Source: a virus
DNA: 29,087 nt
Direction: 5' to 3' (one strand)
IMG/VR virus record: IMGVR_UViG_3300012964_000045
Span: 1-29,087 of that record
Position 1 is the first letter of the stretch. Every line of letters starts with the position of its first letter. Under the pieces are notes generated by a model that was given only the letters and a program-made list of their open reading frames with translations, ran no database searches and was not told the DNA's origin. Made by a program: the position numbers and the translations under genes. This document shows, piece by piece, positions 5,382-12,944 of this stretch.

Positions 5382-6794
5382 ATGAGTTCTTCAATTTCAA
5401 TCACAGGATCAATCGCAGGCAATGCCCTCCAAACTTTGCTGATGGCCGAAGATATTCAGCCCGGAGATTCCCCCAGCTATGAACTTTGCAAAACGGTTTA
5501 TCTATATCATCCCATGGGTTCAAAGATGGTGGATTCCCCTCTTACCATCGCGATGTCAAAAGCCCGTAATATTTCCGTTCCGGACGGGCCAGAAGAGAAG
5601 ATTGTTGAAGCGTTTGAACGCGAATGGAAAAAGCTGAAATGTGATTTTCATATCAAGAATGTAATGCGCCAAAAGCGCATTTATGGCATAGCTTCGGTTG
5701 TGTATGGGGCGAAGGGCGTTCCTACTGACAGGCCAATGGATATGCACACACTGGCCGATCTGGATATTTATTTCAATGTTCTTGATCCGCTTAATACTGC
5801 CGGAAGTCTTGTGCTGAATCAAAACCCGAATTCTCCCGATTTCCAGAAAGTACACAATATCACGGCGGCCGGGCAAGCTTATCATCGTTCCCGCGCTTGC
5901 GTAGTTTTGAACGAAGAGCCGATTTACATTGCATACAGTTCATCAGGCTTCGGCTTCGTTGGTCGTAGCGTTTTTCAGCGTGCGCTGTTTCCGTTGAAAT
6001 CCTACATTCAAAGCATGATCACAAATGATTTGGTAATCACGAAAGCAGGGGTGTTGATCGCCAAGACAAAACAGCCCGGCTCCATCATTGACAATCTCAC
6101 GGCTTCATTCATGCGCCAGAAGCGGGATATGATCAAAGAAGCTGTTCAGGGTAATGTGATCAGCATCGCAATGGATGAATCCGTTGAAAGTCTGAACCTG
6201 AACAATATTGATACGGCCATTGGCACGGCCAGAACAAACATCATCGAAGATATTGCATCGAGTGCAAACATGCCGCCAAAGTTACTTTTGGCGAATGGCT
6301 ATGCCAGCATTCTTGCGAACGGCACGGAAGATTTCAAGTCAACCATGCAATTCATAGATTCACTTCGTGAAGATATGCAGCCGCTTTATGATTTCTTCGA
6401 TCCAATCGTAATGTATCGCGCATGGAATCCGGAGTTCTACAAGACCATTCAGGCGCAATTCCCAGAATATCAGGGCGTTGGTTATACGGAGGCATTCTAT
6501 CGCTGGAAGAACAGCTTTACAGCTATCTGGCCCAGCCTTCAAGAAGAGCCGGAATCGGATAAGGCTGATGCCGATAAAGTAAAACTGGATGCCATCAAAG
6601 ATATTCTTGAAACCTTGCATTCAAAGATTGATCCTGAGAATCAGGCATTGCTGATTAAATGGGCCGCAGATAACATAAACCAAAACAAGGTAATGTTCAG
6701 CACGCCGCTTGATCTGGATTTTGAGGCATTGGCAGAATATGAACCACCGCCTCCCGGCCAAGAGCAGGAAGAGCCTCAAATTGTAGAAAAATAA
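5382..6794 (+). CDS. Portal protein, DUF1073 type
   Basis: This 470-aa protein fits the DUF1073 portal family, which forms the dodecameric ring at the head vertex through which DNA passes and to which the neck attaches. Typical features are the N-terminal segment with YELCKTVYLYHPMGSKMVD, the RIYGIASVVYG region (about 100-115), and a long central helical stretch containing ANMPPKLLLANG (about 295-310), near the stem and wing of portal folds. The C-terminus is acidic and proline-rich (EYEPPPPGQEQEEPQ) and probably disordered. It follows the large terminase by 34 bp and precedes a head morphogenesis gene by 1 bp, the normal packaging-head order. Ribosome binding site GAGGGG is clear. Confidence 0.9.
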   Translation: MSSSISITGSIAGNALQTLLMAEDIQPGDSPSYELCKTVYLYHPMGSKMVDSPLTIAMSKARNISVPDGPEEKIVEAFEREWKKLKCDFHIKNVMRQKRIYGIASVVYGAKGVPTDRPMDMHTLADLDIYFNVLDPLNTAGSLVLNQNPNSPDFQKVHNITAAGQAYHRSRACVVLNEEPIYIAYSSSGFGFVGRSVFQRALFPLKSYIQSMITNDLVITKAGVLIAKTKQPGSIIDNLTASFMRQKRDMIKEAVQGNVISIAMDESVESLNLNNIDTAIGTARTNIIEDIASSANMPPKLLLANGYASILANGTEDFKSTMQFIDSLREDMQPLYDFFDPIVMYRAWNPEFYKTIQAQFPEYQGVGYTEAFYRWKNSFTAIWPSLQEEPESDKADADKVKLDAIKDILETLHSKIDPENQALLIKWAADNINQNKVMFSTPLDLDFEALAEYEPPPPGQEQEEPQIVEK

Positions 6795-6795
6795 C

Positions 6796-7587
6796 ATGGC
6801 ATCCTTTCATCAAATTTTAAACGAAGCCATAGCCGATTTTGAAGAGCATGGCTATGACAGCGAAGAGCGCCTCGAATACTGGCGCAAACGCCTATCCGAA
6901 GCGGCTGATGCGCAAACAGCCATTACGCCGGAAGCCATGAAGCGCACTTTCACGGCTATTTACTCAGCACAAGTAATTAATGGCGGATTGCTCAAGACAC
7001 ACAAAATTGCGGATTGGGAATTGCGCCAGCTTGCGCCAAAACTTCGCGTGGAACTTGAGCGCAAAATTATGGCATCGGCCCAGCTTATCAAATTGAACCG
7101 TGAAGAAATGATTTCGCGCACGATCCGCCGCTTCACTGGATGGGCCACTTCAATTCACGTTGGCGGTAGCGAAGCCATAGAAAAGCGCGAAACATCGAAT
7201 GAAATCAAAAAGAGCTTGAAACAGCTTCCTTTTACTGAACGCCGTGTGATGATAGATCAAGCCGCCAAGTTCAATGCATCGCTTTCCAATATAGTTGCCG
7301 TTGAAACTGGCGCTATTGCCGCCGTTTGGAAATCCCATTGGCGTGCGCCCGGTTACAATTACCGGAAGGATCACAAAGAACGCGATGGGGTTGTTTATCT
7401 GTTGCGCGACAATTGGGCCATGCAGAAGGGTTTGGTTAAATTGGCTGGGCATCAATATACCGATGAAATAACAATGGTTGCCGAAGAGCCTTATTGTTCA
7501 TGCAAATACAAATATCTTTACAACCTGCGCGATCTTCCTGAAGAGCTTTTGACGGAAAAGGGTCGCGCATCTATTGGGAAGAAATAG
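6796..7587 (+). CDS. Head morphogenesis protein, Mu gpF/SPP1 gp7-like (putative)
   Basis: This 263-aa protein lies directly after the portal, the standard place for the minor head protein that helps portal incorporation and is injected or retained near the vertex. The N-terminal two-thirds are helical and charged. The C-terminal part contains WRAPGYNYRKDHKERDG and then CSCKYKYLYNLRDLPEELL. The RxDHxxRDG stretch and the closing Cys-x-Cys segment resemble the conserved end of the SPP1 gp7/Mu F domain. The match is from memory of the pattern. Confidence 0.75.
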   Translation: MASFHQILNEAIADFEEHGYDSEERLEYWRKRLSEAADAQTAITPEAMKRTFTAIYSAQVINGGLLKTHKIADWELRQLAPKLRVELERKIMASAQLIKLNREEMISRTIRRFTGWATSIHVGGSEAIEKRETSNEIKKSLKQLPFTERRVMIDQAAKFNASLSNIVAVETGAIAAVWKSHWRAPGYNYRKDHKERDGVVYLLRDNWAMQKGLVKLAGHQYTDEITMVAEEPYCSCKYKYLYNLRDLPEELLTEKGRASIGKK

Positions 7588-7589
7588 CC

Positions 7590-7763
7590 ATGCCATACAC
7601 CGAAAAGCAGCATGCGCTTTTTGAATCTGCTGCCCACGATCCGAAGATTGCAGAAAAACATAATATCAGCCAAAGCAAAGCGGCTGAATTGGCTTCCGAA
7701 GGTGTGAAAAAAGATTCTCCAAAAGAGCAAAAGAAAATCCGCGTGAGATTCAGAAAAGACTGA
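7590..7763 (+). CDS. Very small basic head-region protein (57 aa)
   Basis: The protein starts MPYTEKQHALFESAAHDPKI, continues with a helix that ends in KAAELASEG, and finishes with the basic tail KKIRVRFRKD. Tiny proteins of this kind between the head morphogenesis and protease genes occur in related phages, function unknown. The start follows the previous stop by 2 nt. No strong ribosome binding site is visible beyond GGGAAGAAATAGCC. The tail is echoed by a 10-codon frame 11 nt downstream (7775-7807). Confidence 0.6.
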   Translation: MPYTEKQHALFESAAHDPKIAEKHNISQSKAAELASEGVKKDSPKEQKKIRVRFRKD

Positions 7764-7808
7764 GCAGAAATGCCATGAAGAAAATTAAAGTACGTTTCAA
7801 AAAGTAAG

Positions 7809-7837
7809 TTGCATCATACGTCGAAATCTTTGATAAT
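7809..7837 (+). promoter_or_regulatory. Promoter candidate before the protease-scaffold gene
   Basis: TTGCAT (7809-7814) and GATAAT (7832-7837) are separated by 17 bp in an AT-rich gap. Transcription would begin near 7844, about 9 nt before a GNRA hairpin. The -35 is weak, the -10 good. Confidence 0.4.
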
Positions 7838-7852
7838 GAAATAGTTCGCTCA

Positions 7853-7864
7853 TGCCGGGAGGCA
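7853..7864 (+). promoter_or_regulatory. GNRA-capped hairpin with embedded ribosome binding site
   Basis: TGCC-GGGA-GGCA folds into a 4-bp stem with a GGGA tetraloop. The ribosome binding sequence GGGAGG for the ATG at 7870 is in the loop and 3' stem, so folding could modulate initiation. Nearly identical elements are at 14318-14329 and 23498-23509. Confidence 0.55.
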
Positions 7865-7869
7865 GAAGC

Positions 7870-9603
7870 ATGGAAATAAAAGCATCATCGCAAATAGCTA
7901 TTGAAAGCTCGGAAAATGTCCGGGCTTCTGGCATTTTGATTATGTCAGGCGGCAAAACGCTGTTAATTAAGCGTTCCCCAAATAGCACGTATGGCGGCAA
8001 ATGGGCATTGCCGGGTGGCGGAATTGAGGCTGGGGAAACTCCGGAAGAAGCCGCCATTCGTGAATGCACTGAGGAAATTGGATATGTTCCCGATGGGGAG
8101 CTTTCCGAAATAGCGCATACAGCAAACCATGGCGCGGATTTCACCACGTTTTATGCGAATCATTCCGAAGAAAAAATCCCAACTCTCAATGAAGAGCATA
8201 CAGAATATGCATGGGTTACAGCGCATGAGCTTGGGGAATATGACTTGCATCCCGGCGTAAAGGAGCTTTTCGCTGGCGAATCGCGCAAAGATTCGGTTGA
8301 AACTGAGTTTGACATTGCAGAAAAGATAAAGAACGGCGAATTGGAATCCCCGCAGCGTTACGCGAATATTACACTGTTCGATATTCGCATTACTGGAACA
8401 GGCGTTTCGTATCGAGTGGCGCATAATGAATACGTTTTCCGCGATCCGGATTTGTATTTGAACGATGGATTTTTGCGCCGTTGTAATGGGCTTCCGGTGA
8501 TAATTGAGCATCCAAAAGAAGATACATTGAATTCAAAAGAATTTTCCGATAGAATTATTGGAACGGTTCTGCTACCATACATAAAAGGCAATGAAGTTTG
8601 GGGCATCGCAAAGATTTATGATGATGCTGGGGCCGAGATTATGGCCGAAAACCAAATTTCAACTTCTCCCGCCGTGGTCTTTCACAACGCGGCGAAAAAT
8701 GAGAAGATAGAATTGGAAGATGGAAATAATCTTTTGATTGAGGGGGAACCCTCGTTGTTGGATCATTTGGCTGTTGTTTCAAATGGGGTATGGGATAAGG
8801 GCGGCAAGCCCTCCGGTGTCAAAAATGCTCACGCTGAGAAAGCGGAAGCAAGCAAGAAGGATTCTGCCGATCCAACTTGTTCCTTACTAATGGAGAATTT
8901 CAAAATGGCTGAAAAAGAAGTAGCGCCCGAAGTGAAAAAGGATGAAGCCGGAGAAGTAACCTTGGCTTCCGTTATGGCCGCAGTCCAAGCAATTGCCGCA
9001 AAGGTTGACCGCTTGGAGAGTGCCGAAGAAGCCGAATCCGCCGCACTGGCAAAACCGGATGAATCTGCCGCCATGCCTGCGCCGGAGCAAGGTGCAACTG
9101 CCGAACCCGCCGCCGACAATGCAAAGCCTTCTGCCGCCATTCTGGATATGCAGAAACGCATGGATGAATTTGAATCCAAGCTGCCCAAAGAAGAACCAAA
9201 AGAAGAAGATCGCGCAGCCATGGCCGATGCGCAAGCTAAGGCGGATTCTGTCTATGCGGCATTTGGCGATTCTGCTCCGCGTCCATTGCAAGGCGAAACA
9301 CTGTTGGCCTATCGCAAACGCTTGGCCGCCAAGATGCAGCCGCATTGCAAGGCATTCAAAGATGTTAATCTTTCCGCTTGCGATGCAACCGTTCTGAATG
9401 CAATCGAAGCCCAGATTTACGCCGATGCGCAAGTTGCCGCAAGCAGCCCCGCCGCCGTTCCGGCTGGTGTGCTGATGGAGCGCACAACTCAGGATGCAAC
9501 TGGCCGCAAGATTACCACGTTCCACGGCCATCCCTCTGCATGGACAAAGCAATTTAAGGCTCCCAAACGGAACCTGACTCGCGTTGTTACTCAGTTCCAC
9601 TAA
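7870..9603 (+). CDS. Nudix hydrolase - DUF2213 (putative prohead protease) - scaffold fusion
   Basis: This 577-aa multidomain head protein has three parts. Residues about 15-135 are a Nudix domain with the full box (G-x5-E-x7-RECTEEIG, about residues 50-73), which would hydrolyse a nucleoside diphosphate-linked compound. Residues about 155-315 match the DUF2213 type found next to phage capsid genes; IEHP and STSPAVVFH are likely functional stretches, and a prohead protease role is probable but not proven. Residues about 345-470 are Ala/Glu/Lys-rich with coiled-coil character, as in scaffolding proteins. ATG 7870 is preferred over ATG 7852 because GGGAGG lies 8 nt upstream of 7870. A second in-frame start at 8905 could make the scaffold part alone. 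Confidence 0.85.
   Translation: MEIKASSQIAIESSENVRASGILIMSGGKTLLIKRSPNSTYGGKWALPGGGIEAGETPEEAAIRECTEEIGYVPDGELSEIAHTANHGADFTTFYANHSEEKIPTLNEEHTEYAWVTAHELGEYDLHPGVKELFAGESRKDSVETEFDIAEKIKNGELESPQRYANITLFDIRITGTGVSYRVAHNEYVFRDPDLYLNDGFLRRCNGLPVIIEHPKEDTLNSKEFSDRIIGTVLLPYIKGNEVWGIAKIYDDAGAEIMAENQISTSPAVVFHNAAKNEKIELEDGNNLLIEGEPSLLDHLAVVSNGVWDKGGKPSGVKNAHAEKAEASKKDSADPTCSLLMENFKMAEKEVAPEVKKDEAGEVTLASVMAAVQAIAAKVDRLESAEEAESAALAKPDESAAMPAPEQGATAEPAADNAKPSAAILDMQKRMDEFESKLPKEEPKEEDRAAMADAQAKADSVYAAFGDSAPRPLQGETLLAYRKRLAAKMQPHCKAFKDVNLSACDATVLNAIEAQIYADAQVAASSPAAVPAGVLMERTTQDATGRKITTFHGHPSAWTKQFKAPKRNLTRVVTQFH
8905..9603 (+). CDS. Nested in-frame scaffold protein (putative internal start)
   Basis: ATG 8905 is in frame with the protease fusion and is preceded by GGAG (8892-8895), 9 nt upstream. 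Initiation there would give a 232-aa protein starting MAEKEVAPEVKKDEAGEV. It consists of the Ala/Glu-rich coiled coil and the C-terminal segment (ALKRN-type basic end, KAPKRNLTRVVTQFH) without the Nudix and DUF2213 domains. Phage lambda uses the same design (C and nested Nu3), so a separate scaffold is plausible. A basic C-terminal end is typical for capsid binding by scaffolds. Confidence 0.45.
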   Translation: MAEKEVAPEVKKDEAGEVTLASVMAAVQAIAAKVDRLESAEEAESAALAKPDESAAMPAPEQGATAEPAADNAKPSAAILDMQKRMDEFESKLPKEEPKEEDRAAMADAQAKADSVYAAFGDSAPRPLQGETLLAYRKRLAAKMQPHCKAFKDVNLSACDATVLNAIEAQIYADAQVAASSPAAVPAGVLMERTTQDATGRKITTFHGHPSAWTKQFKAPKRNLTRVVTQFH

Positions 9604-9631
9604 TCGCCAATAGCTACAGGAGAACATAAAC

Positions 9632-10243
9632 ATGGCAAATTCAATTTCCCTTCAGCCTTTGGCAACTACAAATGCGGCTGGATCGTTTTCGGTTCAATCC
9701 GATGGTTACGTTCAGGGCGTTGCGCTGGACGATCCGTCAATTCGCAATTCGCTGGCAATGGGCATTCTGGCATCAACCGAAACTCTGCCAATGTGGGGCG
9801 GCCTGCCGATCTTTGAACATATCCCGGCCAGCACTTCCAACGGCGCATTGGGCGGCCTTGTCGGGCGTTCCACAAGTTATGCAACCGTAAACGGCTTCGC
9901 TGTTTTCAATCAGGCCCAAGCATTCGTTACCACTCCGCAAAGCCAAGCCCCTTCGGCTGGCGCTGGCGCTTCCATTCCGTTCTTTCGTATGGGTTCGCGT
10001 GCGCGAATTGCTGTGCCAATTGATGCAACTCTTGCGGCATCGCTGGCAAACGGAACTACGCCAATTGATCAACAAGTAAGCTGGGATTTCACGCTGAACG
10101 AAATCATTGCTTTCAACACAACGGCGCTTCCGGTGAAGATTGTTGGCATCGTTCTTTCCAATAACAAGGTTGTTACCTATGATTCCGTAAACAATCTGGT
10201 GAACTGGACTGTAACGGGCGCATTGGCAATCATCGAAATCTAA
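9632..10243 (+). CDS. Capsid decoration or head-stabilising protein (putative)
   Basis: This 203-aa protein is rich in Ala, Ser, Thr, Gly and Val, with alternating strands, and lies immediately before the major capsid gene. That position and composition fit a cement or decoration protein that binds the outside of the expanded capsid. The N-terminus (MANSISLQPLATTNAAGSF) is polar and probably flexible. The end VNWTVTGALAIIEI is strand-forming. A good ribosome binding site (AGGAGAACATAAAC) suggests high expression. I recognise no catalytic motif. Confidence 0.65.
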   Translation: MANSISLQPLATTNAAGSFSVQSDGYVQGVALDDPSIRNSLAMGILASTETLPMWGGLPIFEHIPASTSNGALGGLVGRSTSYATVNGFAVFNQAQAFVTTPQSQAPSAGAGASIPFFRMGSRARIAVPIDATLAASLANGTTPIDQQVSWDFTLNEIIAFNTTALPVKIVGIVLSNNKVVTYDSVNNLVNWTVTGALAIIEI

Positions 10244-10272
10244 CCATTCCATAAAGAAACGGGAGTAAAACC

Positions 10273-11292
10273 ATGGGAAACGTAACAACTAGCTTCGTAC
10301 AGGTAAATCCCTCGTACATCATGCCGGAAGTGCTGTTGCAGTATCAGCAAGTTTCCGGCGCTTTCGACACGCTGGCCGGGGGTGATCCCATGGTTCGATT
10401 GTCCGATGGCGATCTGTATGCCTACATCAAACGCTTCGATATTCGCACCAAAGCCGCAGCAGGCCAAAGCGCGATGAATCAACTGCCGAGTGTTTCTATC
10501 ACGGCAAACATGATCAGTACTCCGACATATCTGATCCGCACTCGCGCCGAGTACGATCATCACGATACCGCCGCCATGGGCCGTTGGGGTGCTTCCATCG
10601 TTGAAGCACAGCGTTTGGGTATGCGTCAAGGAACTTTCCAGCAAATGCGCCAAGCATTGCTGTATGGCTTCCATCCGGAGAACGGCGAAGGCTTGCTGAA
10701 TACCAATGGCGCAACTGCCGTAACTCTGCCAGCCGACACAAACGGCCATTCTACGGTGCAAACCTACGACAACGGCCAAATGGCGCTGTTCATTCTTACC
10801 CAGATTTCGGCGCTAAAAACTCGCACAATGCAAATGGGTATGCCCAGCCGGATCGTGATTCTCGGCCCCCAGCGCGTGCTTTCTTCGTGGGAATATCAAG
10901 GCATCGTTCAGGTTACGAGTTACCAACGCGAAGGCGGCGGTACTGCATCCATCGGCGCAACCGTTTCCCTGCAAGCTGGCGCGGCTGGCGATACGGTGGA
11001 ATGGGTGTATGATGATACCCTGATTGGCAAAGGTGCTGGTGGCCGTGATGCAATCCTGATCACGATCCCGGAAATCGAAAAACCCGAAGGTGCGCAAATC
11101 AACACCAATGAATTCGCCAAGATGCTTCCCGGCTTGAATGCTATCAATATCATGCTGTGCGACATGGCGGCTCCGCGTGAAATCCCAACGCCGTTGCCCG
11201 GTGGAGCAATTGACATTATCAGCGAACTGCGTTGCACTTCCGGTTGGTCTGTACGTCCTGAAGCATTAACCATCTGCTCAATGACTTACTAA
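10273..11292 (+). CDS. Major capsid protein, DUF2184 type
   Basis: This 339-aa protein follows the scaffold and decoration genes and is followed by a strong terminator, as expected for the most abundant virion protein. Sequence features of the DUF2184 capsid-like family include the N-terminal segment ending YIKRFDIRTK, the RTRAEYDHHDTAAMGRW stretch (about 88-104), and LGPQRVLSSWEYQG (about 197-210). The family is thought to have the HK97 fold. A clear ribosome binding site (GGGAG) lies 8 nt upstream. There is no obvious N-terminal delta domain to be cut off, consistent with a separate scaffold. Confidence 0.85.
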   Translation: MGNVTTSFVQVNPSYIMPEVLLQYQQVSGAFDTLAGGDPMVRLSDGDLYAYIKRFDIRTKAAAGQSAMNQLPSVSITANMISTPTYLIRTRAEYDHHDTAAMGRWGASIVEAQRLGMRQGTFQQMRQALLYGFHPENGEGLLNTNGATAVTLPADTNGHSTVQTYDNGQMALFILTQISALKTRTMQMGMPSRIVILGPQRVLSSWEYQGIVQVTSYQREGGGTASIGATVSLQAGAAGDTVEWVYDDTLIGKGAGGRDAILITIPEIEKPEGAQINTNEFAKMLPGLNAINIMLCDMAAPREIPTPLPGGAIDIISELRCTSGWSVRPEALTICSMTY

Positions 11293-11315
11293 GCGGCTGG
11301 AATGCTGATATGATG

Positions 11316-11347
11316 AAGGCCCGTTATTTTTGAACGGGCCTTTTTCT
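11316..11347 (+). terminator. Intrinsic terminator after the major capsid gene
   Basis: AAGGCCCGTT (11316-11325) pairs with AACGGGCCTT (11333-11342) around a 7-nt loop, followed by TTTTTCTT. This is a textbook Rho-independent terminator and ends the head transcript 23 bp after the capsid stop codon. Confidence 0.92.
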
Positions 11348-11369
11348 TACCATCAGGAGAATAAATAAA

Positions 11370-11879
11370 ATGAAACTTTTTATTGCGAATACGACAAAGC
11401 ACCATCAAGAATTTTTGTATCGCTTGCCCGAAGATGCGCGATCAACGCCAATGCGCCAAATCATTCGGGTTGGCGAGCAGGTGCAGATTTATCAGGACAC
11501 AACAAAAGATGTTCTGGAACACATTTTGAAGCAGCACATGGACGCACCAAAACCGTTTCTTATCCCAGAATCGGAAGCTGCACGGTACAAAGGCTTTATC
11601 GGCCTGATTTACTCTTTCGATAAGCCTGTAACGGCAACGAAGATCGAAGATGCCTTTGAAAAGAACGATGGCGAACTGAAAAAGCAAGGCGATGAACAAC
11701 GCAAAGAAGCGGCACTTGCAACCAACGCAGGGATTGAAGGGCAAGCCGAAAATACCGGGGCAACCGTGAATGCCGTTGACGTAACTATCATTGAGCAAAC
11801 GAAAGAAGGCCAACAGCCTACCGGGAATGAGCTTAACGAAAAAATCACCGTTGACAAGCCCGGCAGAAAAAATCGATAA
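11370..11879 (+). CDS. Conserved myophage protein of unknown function
   Basis: This 169-aa protein has a compact N-terminal half (residues 1-90, KLFIANTTKHHQEFLYRLPE) and a low-complexity, Glu/Lys/Gln/Asn-rich C-terminal half that is probably disordered. Proteins with the same opening (short strand, then HHQEFxYRLPE) occur after the capsid gene in other myophages; their role is unknown to me. It is the first gene after the capsid terminator, with ribosome binding site AGGAGAATAAATAAA. Confidence 0.65.
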   Translation: MKLFIANTTKHHQEFLYRLPEDARSTPMRQIIRVGEQVQIYQDTTKDVLEHILKQHMDAPKPFLIPESEAARYKGFIGLIYSFDKPVTATKIEDAFEKNDGELKKQGDEQRKEAALATNAGIEGQAENTGATVNAVDVTIIEQTKEGQQPTGNELNEKITVDKPGRKNR

Positions 11880-11891
11880 GAAAGGTTAATC

Positions 11892-12527
11892 ATGGCAGAT
11901 CGCGCAGGGTTTTTATTGTTCATCCGGAATTCGATGGGCATTGATTCATCTGTTTTGCCGGATGGATCAACAGATATTGATTTTGCGCTTTCGCTTGCCC
12001 AGCAAATTGTTTATGCGCCTATGGTGGATGCATCTTCCCTGATTTATGATTTGGCTGTTTATAATTTGGCCGGAAGCAATTTGGTTGAATTCGCCAATGA
12101 TTTAACCGCAAGATTCAATGCCTACATATCCGGCCTGAATTTAACCATCATTGGGGCGGTTACGGGAACCCCTACAATTGGACAACTTGTTACGGGCGGC
12201 GGGGTTGCTCCTGAAACCTTCTTGGTTGGAGGATCAGGGCTTGCGTGGACGGTTGGATTAAGCCAAAACGTAGGAAGCTCAATTTCTCTTGTCGCAATGA
12301 CTTCTGCGCAAACTTATTTTGCGGATTTGCGCAAACAATTCGATATGAACGGATTTACTCCGGGCGTTATCGCTTCAACATCGGATGAATCAACTTCGGA
12401 ATCTTTGCTCAATCCCGATTTTATGAAGCAACTCACTATGGCCGACTTGCAATACATCAAGAATCCATGGGGAAGAGCATACATGGCTTATGCGCAAAGA
12501 ATAGGCACAGTCTGGGGAATAAGTTAA
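11892..12527 (+). CDS. Head-tail connector protein with inserted beta domain
   Basis: This 211-aa protein sits at the start of the neck genes. The outer parts (FLLFIRNSMGIDSSVLPDGS at 7-26 and the C-terminal half ending GRAYMAYAQRIGTVWG) fit the small helical connector or DUF4054-like proteins that bind the portal. Residues about 80-135 (TIIGAVTGTPTIGQLVTGGG through SQNVGSSISLVAMT) form a Gly/Thr/Val-rich unit. It follows the pattern G-x-vG-x-x-vsG-x-gv-x-x-x-t-x-I-x-x-g-s-G-x-x-wtV-x-x-s-Q-x-v-x-S that is common in phage fibres. It appears inserted into the connector. It is coupled to the next gene (TAA directly followed by ATG). Confidence 0.7.
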   Translation: MADRAGFLLFIRNSMGIDSSVLPDGSTDIDFALSLAQQIVYAPMVDASSLIYDLAVYNLAGSNLVEFANDLTARFNAYISGLNLTIIGAVTGTPTIGQLVTGGGVAPETFLVGGSGLAWTVGLSQNVGSSISLVAMTSAQTYFADLRKQFDMNGFTPGVIASTSDESTSESLLNPDFMKQLTMADLQYIKNPWGRAYMAYAQRIGTVWGIS

Positions 12528-12944
12528 ATGAAACTTGTTCTTGGCGTAGTGGATATTCCATACGCCGACAAAGGGCGGCAAAGCACTGGTGACGTTGCCG
12601 AAATCCTTGAGGAAAAATTTGAAGTAATGGGGATTTTCGCAGAACAAAATGAGCAAAAAATTGCTGGCTTTTTGGAAGGTGGATTGGCAGGGGCGCTTGA
12701 GAATATCATGGCTGGTGCGCCGGAGGGATTCGATGTTTTTGGATCTGCAATGTCAAATGTGGAGGAAAGATTTACCGAATTCATCAATGGCGAAGAGCAT
12801 GGAATAAGAACAAAAGCCAAGCAAGCGCCCAAAGCTGGCGCACGCAAAAAGCGGCAATATGTAGCAGTAACGAACAAAATTACTTTTGTTGACTCCGGTT
12901 TGTATCGGGGGAATTTCAAGGCTTGGGTAAAGAACGATGGCTAA
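12528..12944 (+). CDS. Head closure or tail completion protein (putative)
   Basis: This 138-aa protein begins MKLVLGVVDIPYAD. It has a helical middle part and a basic stretch (KQAPKAGARKKRQYVAV), then ends with FVDSGLYRGNFKAWVKNDG. An ending of the type F-x-D-T/S-G-L-Y-x-x-x-F-x-A-W is characteristic of neck or tail completion proteins in this position. Such proteins close the filled head or join it to the tail. It starts directly after the connector stop codon and overlaps the next gene by 8 bp. Confidence 0.6.
   Translation: MKLVLGVVDIPYADKGRQSTGDVAEILEEKFEVMGIFAEQNEQKIAGFLEGGLAGALENIMAGAPEGFDVFGSAMSNVEERFTEFINGEEHGIRTKAKQAPKAGARKKRQYVAVTNKITFVDSGLYRGNFKAWVKNDG

Noticed and set aside
8887-9633. 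Antisense open frame of 248 codons opposite the protease-scaffold gene
   Set aside because: It mirrors the regular codon pattern of the Ala/Glu-rich scaffold region, is Cys/Phe/Gly-rich in an implausible way, and has no ribosome binding site or neighbours on that strand.
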